Origin: Iamia majanohamensis
GTDB taxonomy: Bacteria; Actinomycetota; Acidimicrobiia; Acidimicrobiales; Iamiaceae
Direction of reading: 5' to 3'
DNA length: 64,000 nucleotides
NCBI RefSeq assembly: GCF_028532485.1
Contig: NZ_CP116942.1
Span: forward strand, 1,860,001 to 1,924,000
Shown here: in pieces, positions 55,774 to 62,829 of the stretch
Layout: each line of letters begins with the position of its first letter
Numbering within the stretch: position 1 is the stretch's first letter
Made by a program: the position numbers and the translations under genes
The notes under the pieces: generated by a model
Databases searched by the model: none
What the model was told of the DNA's origin: nothing
Seen by the model: the letters and a program-made list of their open reading frames with translations, nothing else

Positions 55774-56744
55774 CACGAGGTGCCGGGAGGCCGCGCGGAT
55801 TGGTGACCATCCCCGGGTCGGAGCGGTGGCTCGCGTTTGATGGCGAGTGCGCCCAACACAACCGACCAGGGGAGGTCCCTCCCATGATGCGCGCGCTCGA
55901 TCCCGAAGTCAGCGATGCGGTCTTCGTCACCCTCGAAGCCCTGCTGCCGGCGCCTCCCACGCACCGCATCGGAGGTGGACGACCAAGGGTCCCTGACCGG
56001 CTCATCTTCCGTGGTCTGCTGCAACGGATCGTCACCGGGGCCGCCTGGGAGACCATCGAGTTCCTGCTGGACCACCAGGTCTCTGACACCACCCTTCGAG
56101 CTCGCCGCGACGAATGGGTGCACGCCGGAGTCTTTGACCGGCTCGCCGCACAAGCCCGCGCCGCCTACGACACGATCATCGGTCTCGACACCGGCCACGT
56201 CGTCATCGACGGCAGCAACCACCTCGCTCCCTGCGGCGGCCCCGGCACCGGTGTCGGCCCAGGTCAGAAGGGCCGCCTCGGCTGGAAGTGGTGCACCGGC
56301 GTCGACGCCGCAGGCATCCCGCTGGCCTGGACCATCGACGGCGCGAACCGCAACGACTACAAGATGCTCGGCCCCACCCTGGACGCCATCGCCGCCGATC
56401 CGAACCACCTCAAGATCGGCACCCTGCACCTCGACCGAGGCTTCGGCTACGCCTCACTGCCCGACCGCCTCGCCGGCTACGACATCACCGCAGTCGACGT
56501 GATCCCCCGCAACCACCCCGGCCAAGGCCGGACCCCACTGGTCGGCTTCGGACACCGCTGGGTCGTCGAGCGGACCAACTCCTGGCTGTCGAACTTCGGA
56601 CAGCTCCGCCGCAACACCGACCGACGCACCGAGCACCGTCACGCCGCCCTCTGCCTCGCCACCACCCTGCTCATCACCGCCAAGCTCATCGACCACCGCA
56701 ACCACCACACCCGACCAATCCGCTGAGCCTCCGGGCACCTCGTG
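55774..56744 (+). mobile_element. IS5-like insertion sequence, complete
   Basis: The 971-bp element is bounded by imperfect inverted repeats of about 30 bp. The left end begins CACGAGGTGCC and continues GGGAGGC...GCGGATTGG; the right end is the complement with about four differences. ACGT flanks both ends (55770-55773 and 56745-56748) and is a plausible 4-bp target duplication. Because ACGT is itself palindromic, it could also be part of the repeats. One transposase gene lies inside. The element sits between the GNAT gene and proA, breaking no visible gene. Confidence 0.85.
55884..56726 (+). CDS. IS5-family DDE transposase
   Basis: The product has 280 residues in one uninterrupted frame. An N-terminal helix-turn-helix-like region (RVPDRLIFRGLLQRIVTGAAWETIEFLL) precedes the catalytic core, whose DDE residues are in VIDGSN, LHLDRGF and WVVERTNSWL. 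The latter matches the IS5-type signature R-x7-K region (ERTNSWLSNFGQLRRNTDRR). The ATG follows AGGGGAGG with 8-base spacing, a stronger ribosome-binding site than in the host genes. The gene looks intact, so the element may be active. Confidence 0.92.
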   Translation: MMRALDPEVSDAVFVTLEALLPAPPTHRIGGGRPRVPDRLIFRGLLQRIVTGAAWETIEFLLDHQVSDTTLRARRDEWVHAGVFDRLAAQARAAYDTIIGLDTGHVVIDGSNHLAPCGGPGTGVGPGQKGRLGWKWCTGVDAAGIPLAWTIDGANRNDYKMLGPTLDAIAADPNHLKIGTLHLDRGFGYASLPDRLAGYDITAVDVIPRNHPGQGRTPLVGFGHRWVVERTNSWLSNFGQLRRNTDRRTEHRHAALCLATTLLITAKLIDHRNHHTRPIR

Positions 56745-56796
56745 ACGTCTGGCCGTCGCACGGCCGGCGGCCTCGGAGCGGGCCGGAGGGCCCCGG

Positions 56797-56802
56797 TACG
56801 CT
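56797..56802 (+). promoter_or_regulatory. -10 hexamer TACGCT for proA (leaderless)
   Basis: The hexamer is seven bases before the GTG at 56810. It lies downstream of the IS insertion, so proA keeps its -10, but its -35 region now lies within 35 bases of the element. Confidence 0.55.
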
Positions 56803-56809
56803 CGGGCGG

Positions 56810-58054
56810 GTGAGCACCGCCATCGCCGACCTCGGACGACGGGCCCGGGCCGCGTCCCGCACCCTGGCCCGCACCTCCACCGCCCAGCGCGACGCCGCCC
56901 TCCTCGCCGGCGCCGACCTGCTGGTGAGCCGGGCCGACGAGGTCCTCGACGCCAACGAGCGCGACGTGGTCGCCGCCGTCGAGGGGGGTGTGGCGGCCAC
57001 CGTCGTCGACCGGCTCCGCCTCGACGTGGGTCGGGTGGAGGCCATGGCGGCCGGGCTCCGCCAGGTGGCGGCCCTGCCCGACCCCGTGGGCGAGGTCCTC
57101 GACGGCTGGGTCCGGCCCAACGGGCTGCGCATCTCCCGGGTGCGGGTTCCCCTCGGCGTGGTCGCCATCATCTACGAGAACCGCCCCAACGTCACGAGCG
57201 ACGCCGCCGGGCTGTGCCTCAAGTCCGGCAACGTGGCCTTCCTCCGGGGGTCGTCGGGCGCCATCCGCTCCAACGTCGCCATCGCCGGCATCCTGCGCGA
57301 GGCCTACGGCAAGGTCGACCTGCCCGCCGACGCCCTCGTCCTGGTCGAGGACACCAGCCGCGAGGCTGCGGTGGCCTTCATGCAGCAGCGCGACAGCATC
57401 GACTGCCTCATCCCCCGGGGTGGGCCGTCGCTGATCCGCTCGATCCTCGACAACGCCACGGTCCCCTACGTCATCGACGGCGACGGCAACTGCCACGTCT
57501 ACGTCGACGCCGCCGCCGACCTCGACATGGCCCGGGCCCTGGTCGTCAACGGCAAGACCCAGCGGCCCTCGGTGTGCAACGCCACGGAGTCGGTGCTCGT
57601 CCACGAGGACGTGGCCGCCTCGTTCCTGCCCGACCTGGCCGCCGCCCTCGAGGGCGTGGCCCTGGTGGGCGACGAGCGCACGCGCGAGCTGGTGCCCGAG
57701 GCGGGGGCGGCCACCGAGGACGACTGGGCCCAGGAGTTCCTCGACCTGCGGCTGGCCGTGCGCGTGGTCCCGAGCCTCGACGCCGCCGTCGACCACATCG
57801 CCCGCTACGGCAGCGGCCACTCCGAGGCCATCGTCACCACCGACCTCCTCGCCGCCGACCGCTTCACCGCCGAGGTCGACGCTGCCGCCGTGCTGGTCAA
57901 CGCCTCGACCCGGTTCGTCGACGGCGAGGAGTTCGGCTTCGGCGCCGAGATCGGCATCTCCACCCAGAAGCTGCACGCCCGGGGCCCCATGGGGCTCCGC
58001 GAGCTCACCACGGCCAAGTACGTGGTGCGCGGCGAGGGCCAGACCCGGGGCTGA
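56810..58054 (+). CDS. proA: Glutamate-5-semialdehyde dehydrogenase (gamma-glutamyl phosphate reductase)
   Basis: The product has 414 residues and reduces glutamyl-5-phosphate with NADPH in proline synthesis. The aldehyde-dehydrogenase fold shows PLGVVAIIYENRPNVTSDAAGLCLKSGNV and the active-site cysteine in RPSVCNATE, plus GFGAEIGISTQKLHARGPMGL near the C-terminus. The GTG start fits the leaderless promoter. proB lies 11.5 kb upstream. The IS element sits 65 bases before the start. Confidence 0.95.
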   Translation: MSTAIADLGRRARAASRTLARTSTAQRDAALLAGADLLVSRADEVLDANERDVVAAVEGGVAATVVDRLRLDVGRVEAMAAGLRQVAALPDPVGEVLDGWVRPNGLRISRVRVPLGVVAIIYENRPNVTSDAAGLCLKSGNVAFLRGSSGAIRSNVAIAGILREAYGKVDLPADALVLVEDTSREAAVAFMQQRDSIDCLIPRGGPSLIRSILDNATVPYVIDGDGNCHVYVDAAADLDMARALVVNGKTQRPSVCNATESVLVHEDVAASFLPDLAAALEGVALVGDERTRELVPEAGAATEDDWAQEFLDLRLAVRVVPSLDAAVDHIARYGSGHSEAIVTTDLLAADRFTAEVDAAAVLVNASTRFVDGEEFGFGAEIGISTQKLHARGPMGLRELTTAKYVVRGEGQTRG

Positions 58055-58084
58055 CCCGCCCGCGCGGACCGGCCGCCCTGGCCC

Positions 58085-58273
58085 TCAGGCGGACCGCGGC
58101 AGGGAGACCGGAGGGACCTCGGCGCCGGGCATCCGGTCGACGGTGCGGCCCGGGTGGCCGCACCAGCACCGGAACTCGACGACGACGGCGCCGGGCGGGC
58201 GGTGGATGGCGGTGATGCGGCGGGTGGTGAGCAGCACCTCGGCGCCCTCGGCGGCGCAGACGGCCCGGAACAT
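58085..58273 (-). CDS. Small hypothetical protein with CWC motif
   Basis: The product has 62 residues. It includes VLLTTRRITAIH and the CWCGHPG motif, with another cysteine near the start (AVCAAEG), so a small zinc-binding or iron-binding fold is possible. Its ATG overlaps the stop of the next small gene by one base (TGATG), suggesting translational coupling. No family is assigned. Confidence 0.6.
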   Translation of the reverse strand: MFRAVCAAEGAEVLLTTRRITAIHRPPGAVVVEFRCWCGHPGRTVDRMPGAEVPPVSLPRSA

Positions 58274-58500
58274 CAGGCCGCCCCGCCGGTCGCGCCGACG
58301 TCGGCCGGCGTCGCGGGGGAGCGCCCCACGGGGCCGCCGCACCTGCTCAGCCGGGCCCGCACGGCGGCCAGGCGCCGAGAGGCACGGCCCCGGTCCGGGG
58401 GCGACCACCACCCCTGGTCGCAGGTGAGGGCGAGGGGCGCCCGGCGGCCGCGGAGGCGGTACCAGTCGGGCGCCGGGTGGAGGCGGGTGCGGGGGTCCAT
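58273..58500 (-). CDS. Small hypothetical protein coupled to the CWC-motif gene
   Basis: The product has 75 residues: DPRTRLHPAPDWYRLRGRRAPLALTCDQGWWSPPDRGRASRRLAAVRARLSRC and an Ala/Gly tail. One CDQGWWSPPDR block looks conserved-like. It shares a one-base stop-start overlap with the following gene. No promoter hexamer or ribosome-binding site is evident. Family unknown. Confidence 0.5.
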   Translation of the reverse strand: MDPRTRLHPAPDWYRLRGRRAPLALTCDQGWWSPPDRGRASRRLAAVRARLSRCGGPVGRSPATPADVGATGGAA

Positions 58501-58599
58501 GGCCCCATCGTCCGCCTCGGCCCCGCCGCCCACGAGTGGCAGGACCGACGGCCGTCGCAGTGTTCCTGCCACGGTCGGCGCGCCCCCGACGGGGCCGGG

Positions 58600-59601
58600 T
58601 CAGCCGGCGAGGGCGAAGCGGCGGCGGTAGGCCGAGGGCGGGGTGCCCACGATCCGGGCGAAGTGGGTGCGCAGGCCCGCGGCGGTGGCGAAGCCGCAGG
58701 CCTGGGCCACCCGCTCGACCGGCAGGTCGGTGCTCTCGAGCAGGTGCCGGGCGTGGGCCACGCGCTGGGTCAGCAGCCACTGCAGCGGCGTGGTGCCGGT
58801 GGTGGCGACGAAGCGCCGGGCGAAGGTGCGAGGGCTGAGCGCGGCTCGGCGGGCCAGCTGCTCGACGGTCACCGGCTGGTCGAGGTGGGCCGCCATCCAG
58901 CCGAGGACGGGCCCGAGCGGGTCGTCGTCGGCGCACTCCGGGACGGGCGTGTGCACGAACTGGGCCTGGCCGCCGTCGCGGTGCGGGGGGACGACCATCC
59001 GTCGGGCGACGGCGGTGGCGGCTGCGGCCCCCAGGTCGGTGCGCACCAGGTGGAGGCACAGGTCGATGGCGGCCGCGGTGCCCGCGGAGGTGTAGACGGG
59101 GTGCTCCTCGACCCACAGGACGTCGGGGTCGACGGTGACCCGGGGGAAGCGGCGGGCCAGCTCCTCCGCGTTCATCCAGTGGGTGGTGGCCCGCCGTCCG
59201 TCGAGGATCCCCGCGGCGGCCAGGGCGAAGGCGCCGCTGCACAGCGAGACGATGCGGGCGCCCCGGTCGTGGGCGGCCCGCACGGCGGCGGCGAGCTCGG
59301 GGTCGACCAGGCGCTCGGGCTCCTCCATCGGGGTGGCCAGGGCGGGCACGACCACGGTGTCGGCCCGCTCGGCGGCCTCCAGCCCGACCTCGGCGGTGAC
59401 CGCCATCCCGCTGCCCGCCGGCACCGGGCCGGGGCGGATCGACGCCACCTGGTGCGTGTAGTGCCAGCCGTCGACCTCGGGGCGGTGGATGCCGAAGACC
59501 TCGCACGGCACGGCCAGCTCGAAGGGCGAGACGCGGCTGCCGACCAGCGAGACCACCCGGTGGGGCCGGGCGCGGCGGGGCGGGGGGAGCGGTGCGGCCA
59601 T
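58600..59601 (-). CDS. GlxA-like AraC-family regulator with DJ-1/PfpI domain
   Basis: The product has 333 residues. The N-terminal DJ-1/PfpI-like sensor domain (residues 15-190) contains the RIVSLCSGAFALAAAG nucleophile elbow, and the C-terminal double helix-turn-helix (residues about 225-330) has LARRAALSPRTFARRFVATTGTTPLQWLLTQRVAHARHLLE and VERVAQACGFATAAGLRTHF. This GlxA architecture responds to small molecules and activates transport or catabolic genes. It is divergent from the BASS-type transporter gene, which may be its target; that is inference. TAGGTT lies six bases before the ATG. Confidence 0.92.
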   Translation of the reverse strand: MAAPLPPPRRARPHRVVSLVGSRVSPFELAVPCEVFGIHRPEVDGWHYTHQVASIRPGPVPAGSGMAVTAEVGLEAAERADTVVVPALATPMEEPERLVDPELAAAVRAAHDRGARIVSLCSGAFALAAAGILDGRRATTHWMNAEELARRFPRVTVDPDVLWVEEHPVYTSAGTAAAIDLCLHLVRTDLGAAAATAVARRMVVPPHRDGGQAQFVHTPVPECADDDPLGPVLGWMAAHLDQPVTVEQLARRAALSPRTFARRFVATTGTTPLQWLLTQRVAHARHLLESTDLPVERVAQACGFATAAGLRTHFARIVGTPPSAYRRRFALAG

Positions 59602-59607
59602 GGCCGG

Positions 59608-59613
59608 AACCTA
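59608..59613 (-). promoter_or_regulatory. -10 hexamer TAGGTT for the GlxA-like regulator (leaderless)
   Basis: On the minus strand the hexamer ends six bases before the ATG at 59601. Confidence 0.5.
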
Positions 59614-59763
59614 CCCCTGTGCCTCGTTCCTGCCAGGCGGATCGCTGCCACCGGCCGCACCATCCCTGCCGACGTGCGAGCCGACGGCACCGGTCACCGC
59701 CACCGCCACCGCCGCCGCGGACGCCGGCCACCCGACCGGTCCGGGTCGACCCACGGCCTGCCG

Positions 59764-59769
59764 TACCGT
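59764..59769 (+). promoter_or_regulatory. -10 hexamer TACCGT for the BASS-type transporter (leaderless)
   Basis: The hexamer is seven bases before the GTG at 59777. Its divergent partner lies 151 bases away, giving room for an activator site between them. Confidence 0.5.
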
Positions 59770-59776
59770 CTGGCCG

Positions 59777-60721
59777 GTGGGTGAGCTCTACCTGGACTGG
59801 GAGTACCGGGTCACCTCGGTCCAGCTGGTGGTGGCCATGCTCGCGATGGGGGCCACGCTCCACGTGCGGGACTTCCTCGCCGTGGTGCGCCTGCCCCGGT
59901 CCTTCCTGACGGGGCTGGGCGTGCAGATCCTGGCCGTGCCGGCCGTCGCCTACGTCCTGCTGCGGCTCGTGGACCTCGACCCCGGGGTGGCCGTGGGCGT
60001 CGCCATCCTCGCCTCGGTGCCGGGCGGTACCGTCTCGAACGTCTTCACCTACGCCGGTCGGGGCGACGTCCCGCTGTCGATCGCCATCACCGCGGTGACC
60101 ACCCTGGCCTGCATCGTCACCGTCCCCGTCGTGCTCGACGCGCTGGTCGGACCCTTCGTCCCGCCCGACTTCGCCCTGCCCCGGGGTCGCATCGCGCTGG
60201 AGATCGTCGCCACCCTGCTGGTGCCCCTGGGGGCCGGGATGGTGCTGCTCCGACACCGGCCGGGGTGGGCCGCAGCCGTCTCCACCTGGGGACTGCGGGT
60301 CACCGCGGTCCTGATCGGGGTCATCGTCGCCGGCTCGGCGGCCGCGGGCCGCCTCGACGCCCAGGCCATGGGGCTGCGGAACCTGGGCGTCGTCGCCGGG
60401 TTCGCCCTCGTCCTGTGCGCCCTGGGCGTGGGGGCCGCGGTGCTGACCCGCCGACCCCGCCCCGACGTGACCGCCATCGCCGTGGAGGTGACGGTCCGCA
60501 ACACGAACCTGGCCCTGCTCATCCGGGCCTCGATCTTCCCCGCGTCGGCCGGAGCCGTCGGCGCCCCGCTCGCCGACCTGGCCCTGTTCACGATCCTGGC
60601 CTTCGCCGGGGCCAGCTTCGTGCTCGTCGCCCCGCTCATCGTCACCGGCCGACGGCGCCTCGCCCCGGCGGCGTCGGGGGAGGTCGGAGGGCCGGCTCCG
60701 GCTCCCGAGGCGCTGCCCTGA
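59777..60721 (+). CDS. BASS-family (bile acid:sodium symporter-like) transporter
   Basis: The product has 314 residues with about nine to ten membrane segments. The signature LASVPGGTVSNVFTYAGRGDVPLSIAITAVTTLACIVTVP (near residues 78-117) is the family's conserved sodium-site region, and VEVTVRNTNLALLI is the second one. Members transport organic anions such as keto acids, pantoate or bile acids. The substrate is unknown here. The GTG start follows the leaderless promoter and is preferred over the long upstream frame. Confidence 0.9.
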   Translation: MGELYLDWEYRVTSVQLVVAMLAMGATLHVRDFLAVVRLPRSFLTGLGVQILAVPAVAYVLLRLVDLDPGVAVGVAILASVPGGTVSNVFTYAGRGDVPLSIAITAVTTLACIVTVPVVLDALVGPFVPPDFALPRGRIALEIVATLLVPLGAGMVLLRHRPGWAAAVSTWGLRVTAVLIGVIVAGSAAAGRLDAQAMGLRNLGVVAGFALVLCALGVGAAVLTRRPRPDVTAIAVEVTVRNTNLALLIRASIFPASAGAVGAPLADLALFTILAFAGASFVLVAPLIVTGRRRLAPAASGEVGGPAPAPEALP

Positions 60722-60787
60722 GCGGGGGTGGGCGGGTGCCGCGACGGCGGCGGTGGGACCCGGCCGCGACGTCGGGCGCGCCCGGCC

Positions 60788-61831
60788 TCAGCCCGCAGTG
60801 GCCTCGAAGCGGTCCCAGATGAGGTCGTTGGCCACCACGGCGTCGGACACCGGGCCGAGCAGGGGCACCAGGTCGTCCATGGTCGTACTGCCCGGCCAGG
60901 TGTGCTCGCCCCCCTCGATGGCCACGAGCTCGACGGAGGCGCCGTCGTCGCAGTCGGTCCACGAGGTCCGCGTGGCCCTCTCGCCCAGGTCCTCCTCCGC
61001 CGCCTCGTCGGCGCAGCCGTTGCGTGCGGCCCACGCCGCCGCGGTCTCGGGGGCCGGACCTCGGCGGGTCACCACCCCCACCAGGCCGGCCGTGGTCTCC
61101 TCCGACAGGGGCAGGCCCGCAGGGCCGGTGCCCACACCCCCCTCGAACGGGAGGAAACGGTCGGCGGTGCCCTGGACGGCGAGCACGGGGACGGGCCGGC
61201 TCGGGGCGCAGTCGGGCGGGTCGTCGAGCCCGGCGACGGTGGCCAGCAGGGCCACGTCGTCGGCCATGGTGCAGGCCAGCCGCGAGGCCATGACCCCACC
61301 GATGGCGAAGCCCATGACGAGCGTCCGCCCCGGGACCAGGCAGGCGTCGGCGGCCACCTCGTCGAGGACGTCGGCCAGGTAGGCGTCGTCGTCGGCCCAG
61401 CCGGGCTGGTCGGTCAGGTTCCACGTGCGCAGCTCGCCGGCCCCGCCCACCGGCTCGGGGGTGACCACCACCGCACCGACCTCGTCGGCCTTCACCGCCC
61501 CGTCGGCGTCAGGCAGGGTGAACCCGCTGATGCGCTCCTGGAGGTCGGCCGGCGAGTAGGCGGTCAGGTCCACGACCAGGGGACGGGGCCCGTCCGCCTC
61601 GGTGGTGGGCACGTACCGGACGTACGAGCGCTCGGCGCCGTCGACGGTGAGCGTCTCCACGGTGCGGCCCGGAGCGAGGGCGTCGGCCGCGCAGCCGGCG
61701 GTGCCCGTCGGGGACGACGGGGGCGCGACGGAGGCGGTGGTGCCGGGCGCAGCACCGTCGTCGGCCCCGCTGCAGGCCGCCACCAGGGCGGCCACGAGGA
61801 GGGGGACGACGAGACGTCGGCGGCGGAGCAC
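60788..61831 (-). CDS. Depolymerase/feruloyl-esterase-like lipoprotein lacking the catalytic serine
   Basis: The product has 347 residues. The signal peptide ends in a lipobox (LVAAC, Cys20). The alpha/beta-hydrolase domain resembles poly(hydroxybutyrate) depolymerase/feruloyl esterase (LpqC-like) proteins. The acid Asp224 (VQGTADRFLPF) and His310 (GGEHTWPGS) are in place. The nucleophile elbow, normally GxSxGG, reads GFAIGG at 174-179, with Ala176 (codon GCC) instead of Ser. It may therefore be a binding protein or pseudoenzyme. GTG start with TACCGT six bases upstream; divergent from the MoxR gene. Confidence 0.85.
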   Translation of the reverse strand: MLRRRRLVVPLLVAALVAACSGADDGAAPGTTASVAPPSSPTGTAGCAADALAPGRTVETLTVDGAERSYVRYVPTTEADGPRPLVVDLTAYSPADLQERISGFTLPDADGAVKADEVGAVVVTPEPVGGAGELRTWNLTDQPGWADDDAYLADVLDEVAADACLVPGRTLVMGFAIGGVMASRLACTMADDVALLATVAGLDDPPDCAPSRPVPVLAVQGTADRFLPFEGGVGTGPAGLPLSEETTAGLVGVVTRRGPAPETAAAWAARNGCADEAAEEDLGERATRTSWTDCDDGASVELVAIEGGEHTWPGSTTMDDLVPLLGPVSDAVVANDLIWDRFEATAG

Positions 61832-61837
61832 CGGGCG

Positions 61838-61843
61838 ACGGTA
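61838..61843 (-). promoter_or_regulatory. -10 hexamer TACCGT for the hydrolase-like lipoprotein (leaderless)
   Basis: On the minus strand the hexamer ends six bases before the GTG at 61831. The whole divergent gap is 72 bases. Confidence 0.5.
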
Positions 61844-61891
61844 GGTCGCCGGCCCCGGCAACGGGGTTGACCGGCTGGTCAAGCGGGCCGG

Positions 61892-61897
61892 TAGCCT
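61892..61897 (+). promoter_or_regulatory. -10 hexamer TAGCCT for the CoxD-like gene (leaderless)
   Basis: The hexamer is six bases before the ATG at 61904. Confidence 0.55.
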
Positions 61898-61903
61898 GCG
61901 GCG

Positions 61904-62821
61904 ATGTCCGAGATCGAGACGAAGCCCCGGTTCGAGTCCGTCGACGCGGTGCGCGACGGCCTCCGCGACACCCAGTACCTGGCCGACGAGGGGATCGCGG
62001 GCATCGTCTTCCTGGCCGATCGCCTGGGCAAGCCCGTCCTGGTCGAGGGCCCGGCCGGCACCGGCAAGACCCAGCTGGCCAAGTCGGTGGCCGAGATGAT
62101 GGGGGCCCGCCTCATCCGCCTCCAGTGCTACGAGGGCCTCGACGAGTCCCGCGCCCTCTACGAGTGGAACTACAAGAAGCAGCTGCTCCGCATCCAGGCC
62201 GAGCGGGCCGACGACTCCACCTGGAACGAGGTCGAGGAGGACATCTTCTCCGACGACTTCCTCCTCGAGCGCCCCCTGCTGGAGGCCATCCGCAGCGACG
62301 ACCAGGTCGTGCTGCTCATCGACGAGGTCGACCGCGTCGAGGTCGAGACCGAGGCCCTCCTGCTCGAGATCCTCTCCGACTACCAGGTGTCGATCCCCGA
62401 GCTGGGCACCGTCACCGCCAAGCAGATCCCGCTCGTGTTCCTCACGTCCAACGCCACCCGCGAGCTCTCCGAGGCGCTGAAGCGCCGCTGCCTCTACCTC
62501 CACGTCGACTACCCGGACCTGGAGCGCGAGCGGGAGATCGTGCTCACCAAGGTGCCCGACATCTCCGAGGCCCTGGCCGACCAGGTGGCCCGCATCGTGC
62601 GGTCGCTCCGCCAGCTCGAGCTGAAGAAGGCGCCGTCGGTGTCCGAGACCCTCGACTGGGCCCGCACCCTGCTGCTGCTCGGCGTCACCGAGGTCGACTC
62701 CGACACCGCCACCAGCACCGCCAACATCCTGCTCAAGTACCAGTCCGACATCGCCAAGGCGGTCCGGGAGCTGGCCAGCGACCAGTCCGCGGTCAAGGCC
62801 TTCGCCCCGGGCCCGAAGTAG
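61904..62821 (+). CDS. MoxR/CoxD-like AAA+ ATPase
   Basis: The product has 305 residues. Walker A is GPAGTGKT (near residue 50), Walker B is VLLIDEVDR, and IRLQCYEGLDESRALYEWNYKKQLLRIQ and LTSNATRELSEALKRRCLYLHVDYP are the signatures of the CoxD/MoxR-like branch. CoxD-type ATPases are known from CO dehydrogenase loci, but the pair is also widespread without Cox genes; no CO dehydrogenase genes are in this window. The next gene encodes its usual VWA partner after eight bases. Confidence 0.93.
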   Translation: MSEIETKPRFESVDAVRDGLRDTQYLADEGIAGIVFLADRLGKPVLVEGPAGTGKTQLAKSVAEMMGARLIRLQCYEGLDESRALYEWNYKKQLLRIQAERADDSTWNEVEEDIFSDDFLLERPLLEAIRSDDQVVLLIDEVDRVEVETEALLLEILSDYQVSIPELGTVTAKQIPLVFLTSNATRELSEALKRRCLYLHVDYPDLEREREIVLTKVPDISEALADQVARIVRSLRQLELKKAPSVSETLDWARTLLLLGVTEVDSDTATSTANILLKYQSDIAKAVRELASDQSAVKAFAPGPK

Positions 62822-62829
62822 CGGGACCG

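Noticed and set aside
58085-60256. A 720-codon minus-strand open frame spanning the small genes, the GlxA regulator and the transporter
   Set aside because: Its translation is a His/Arg/Pro/Gly-rich shadow of real genes in other frames, typical of very GC-rich DNA where stop codons are rare. Only the 62-residue end was kept.
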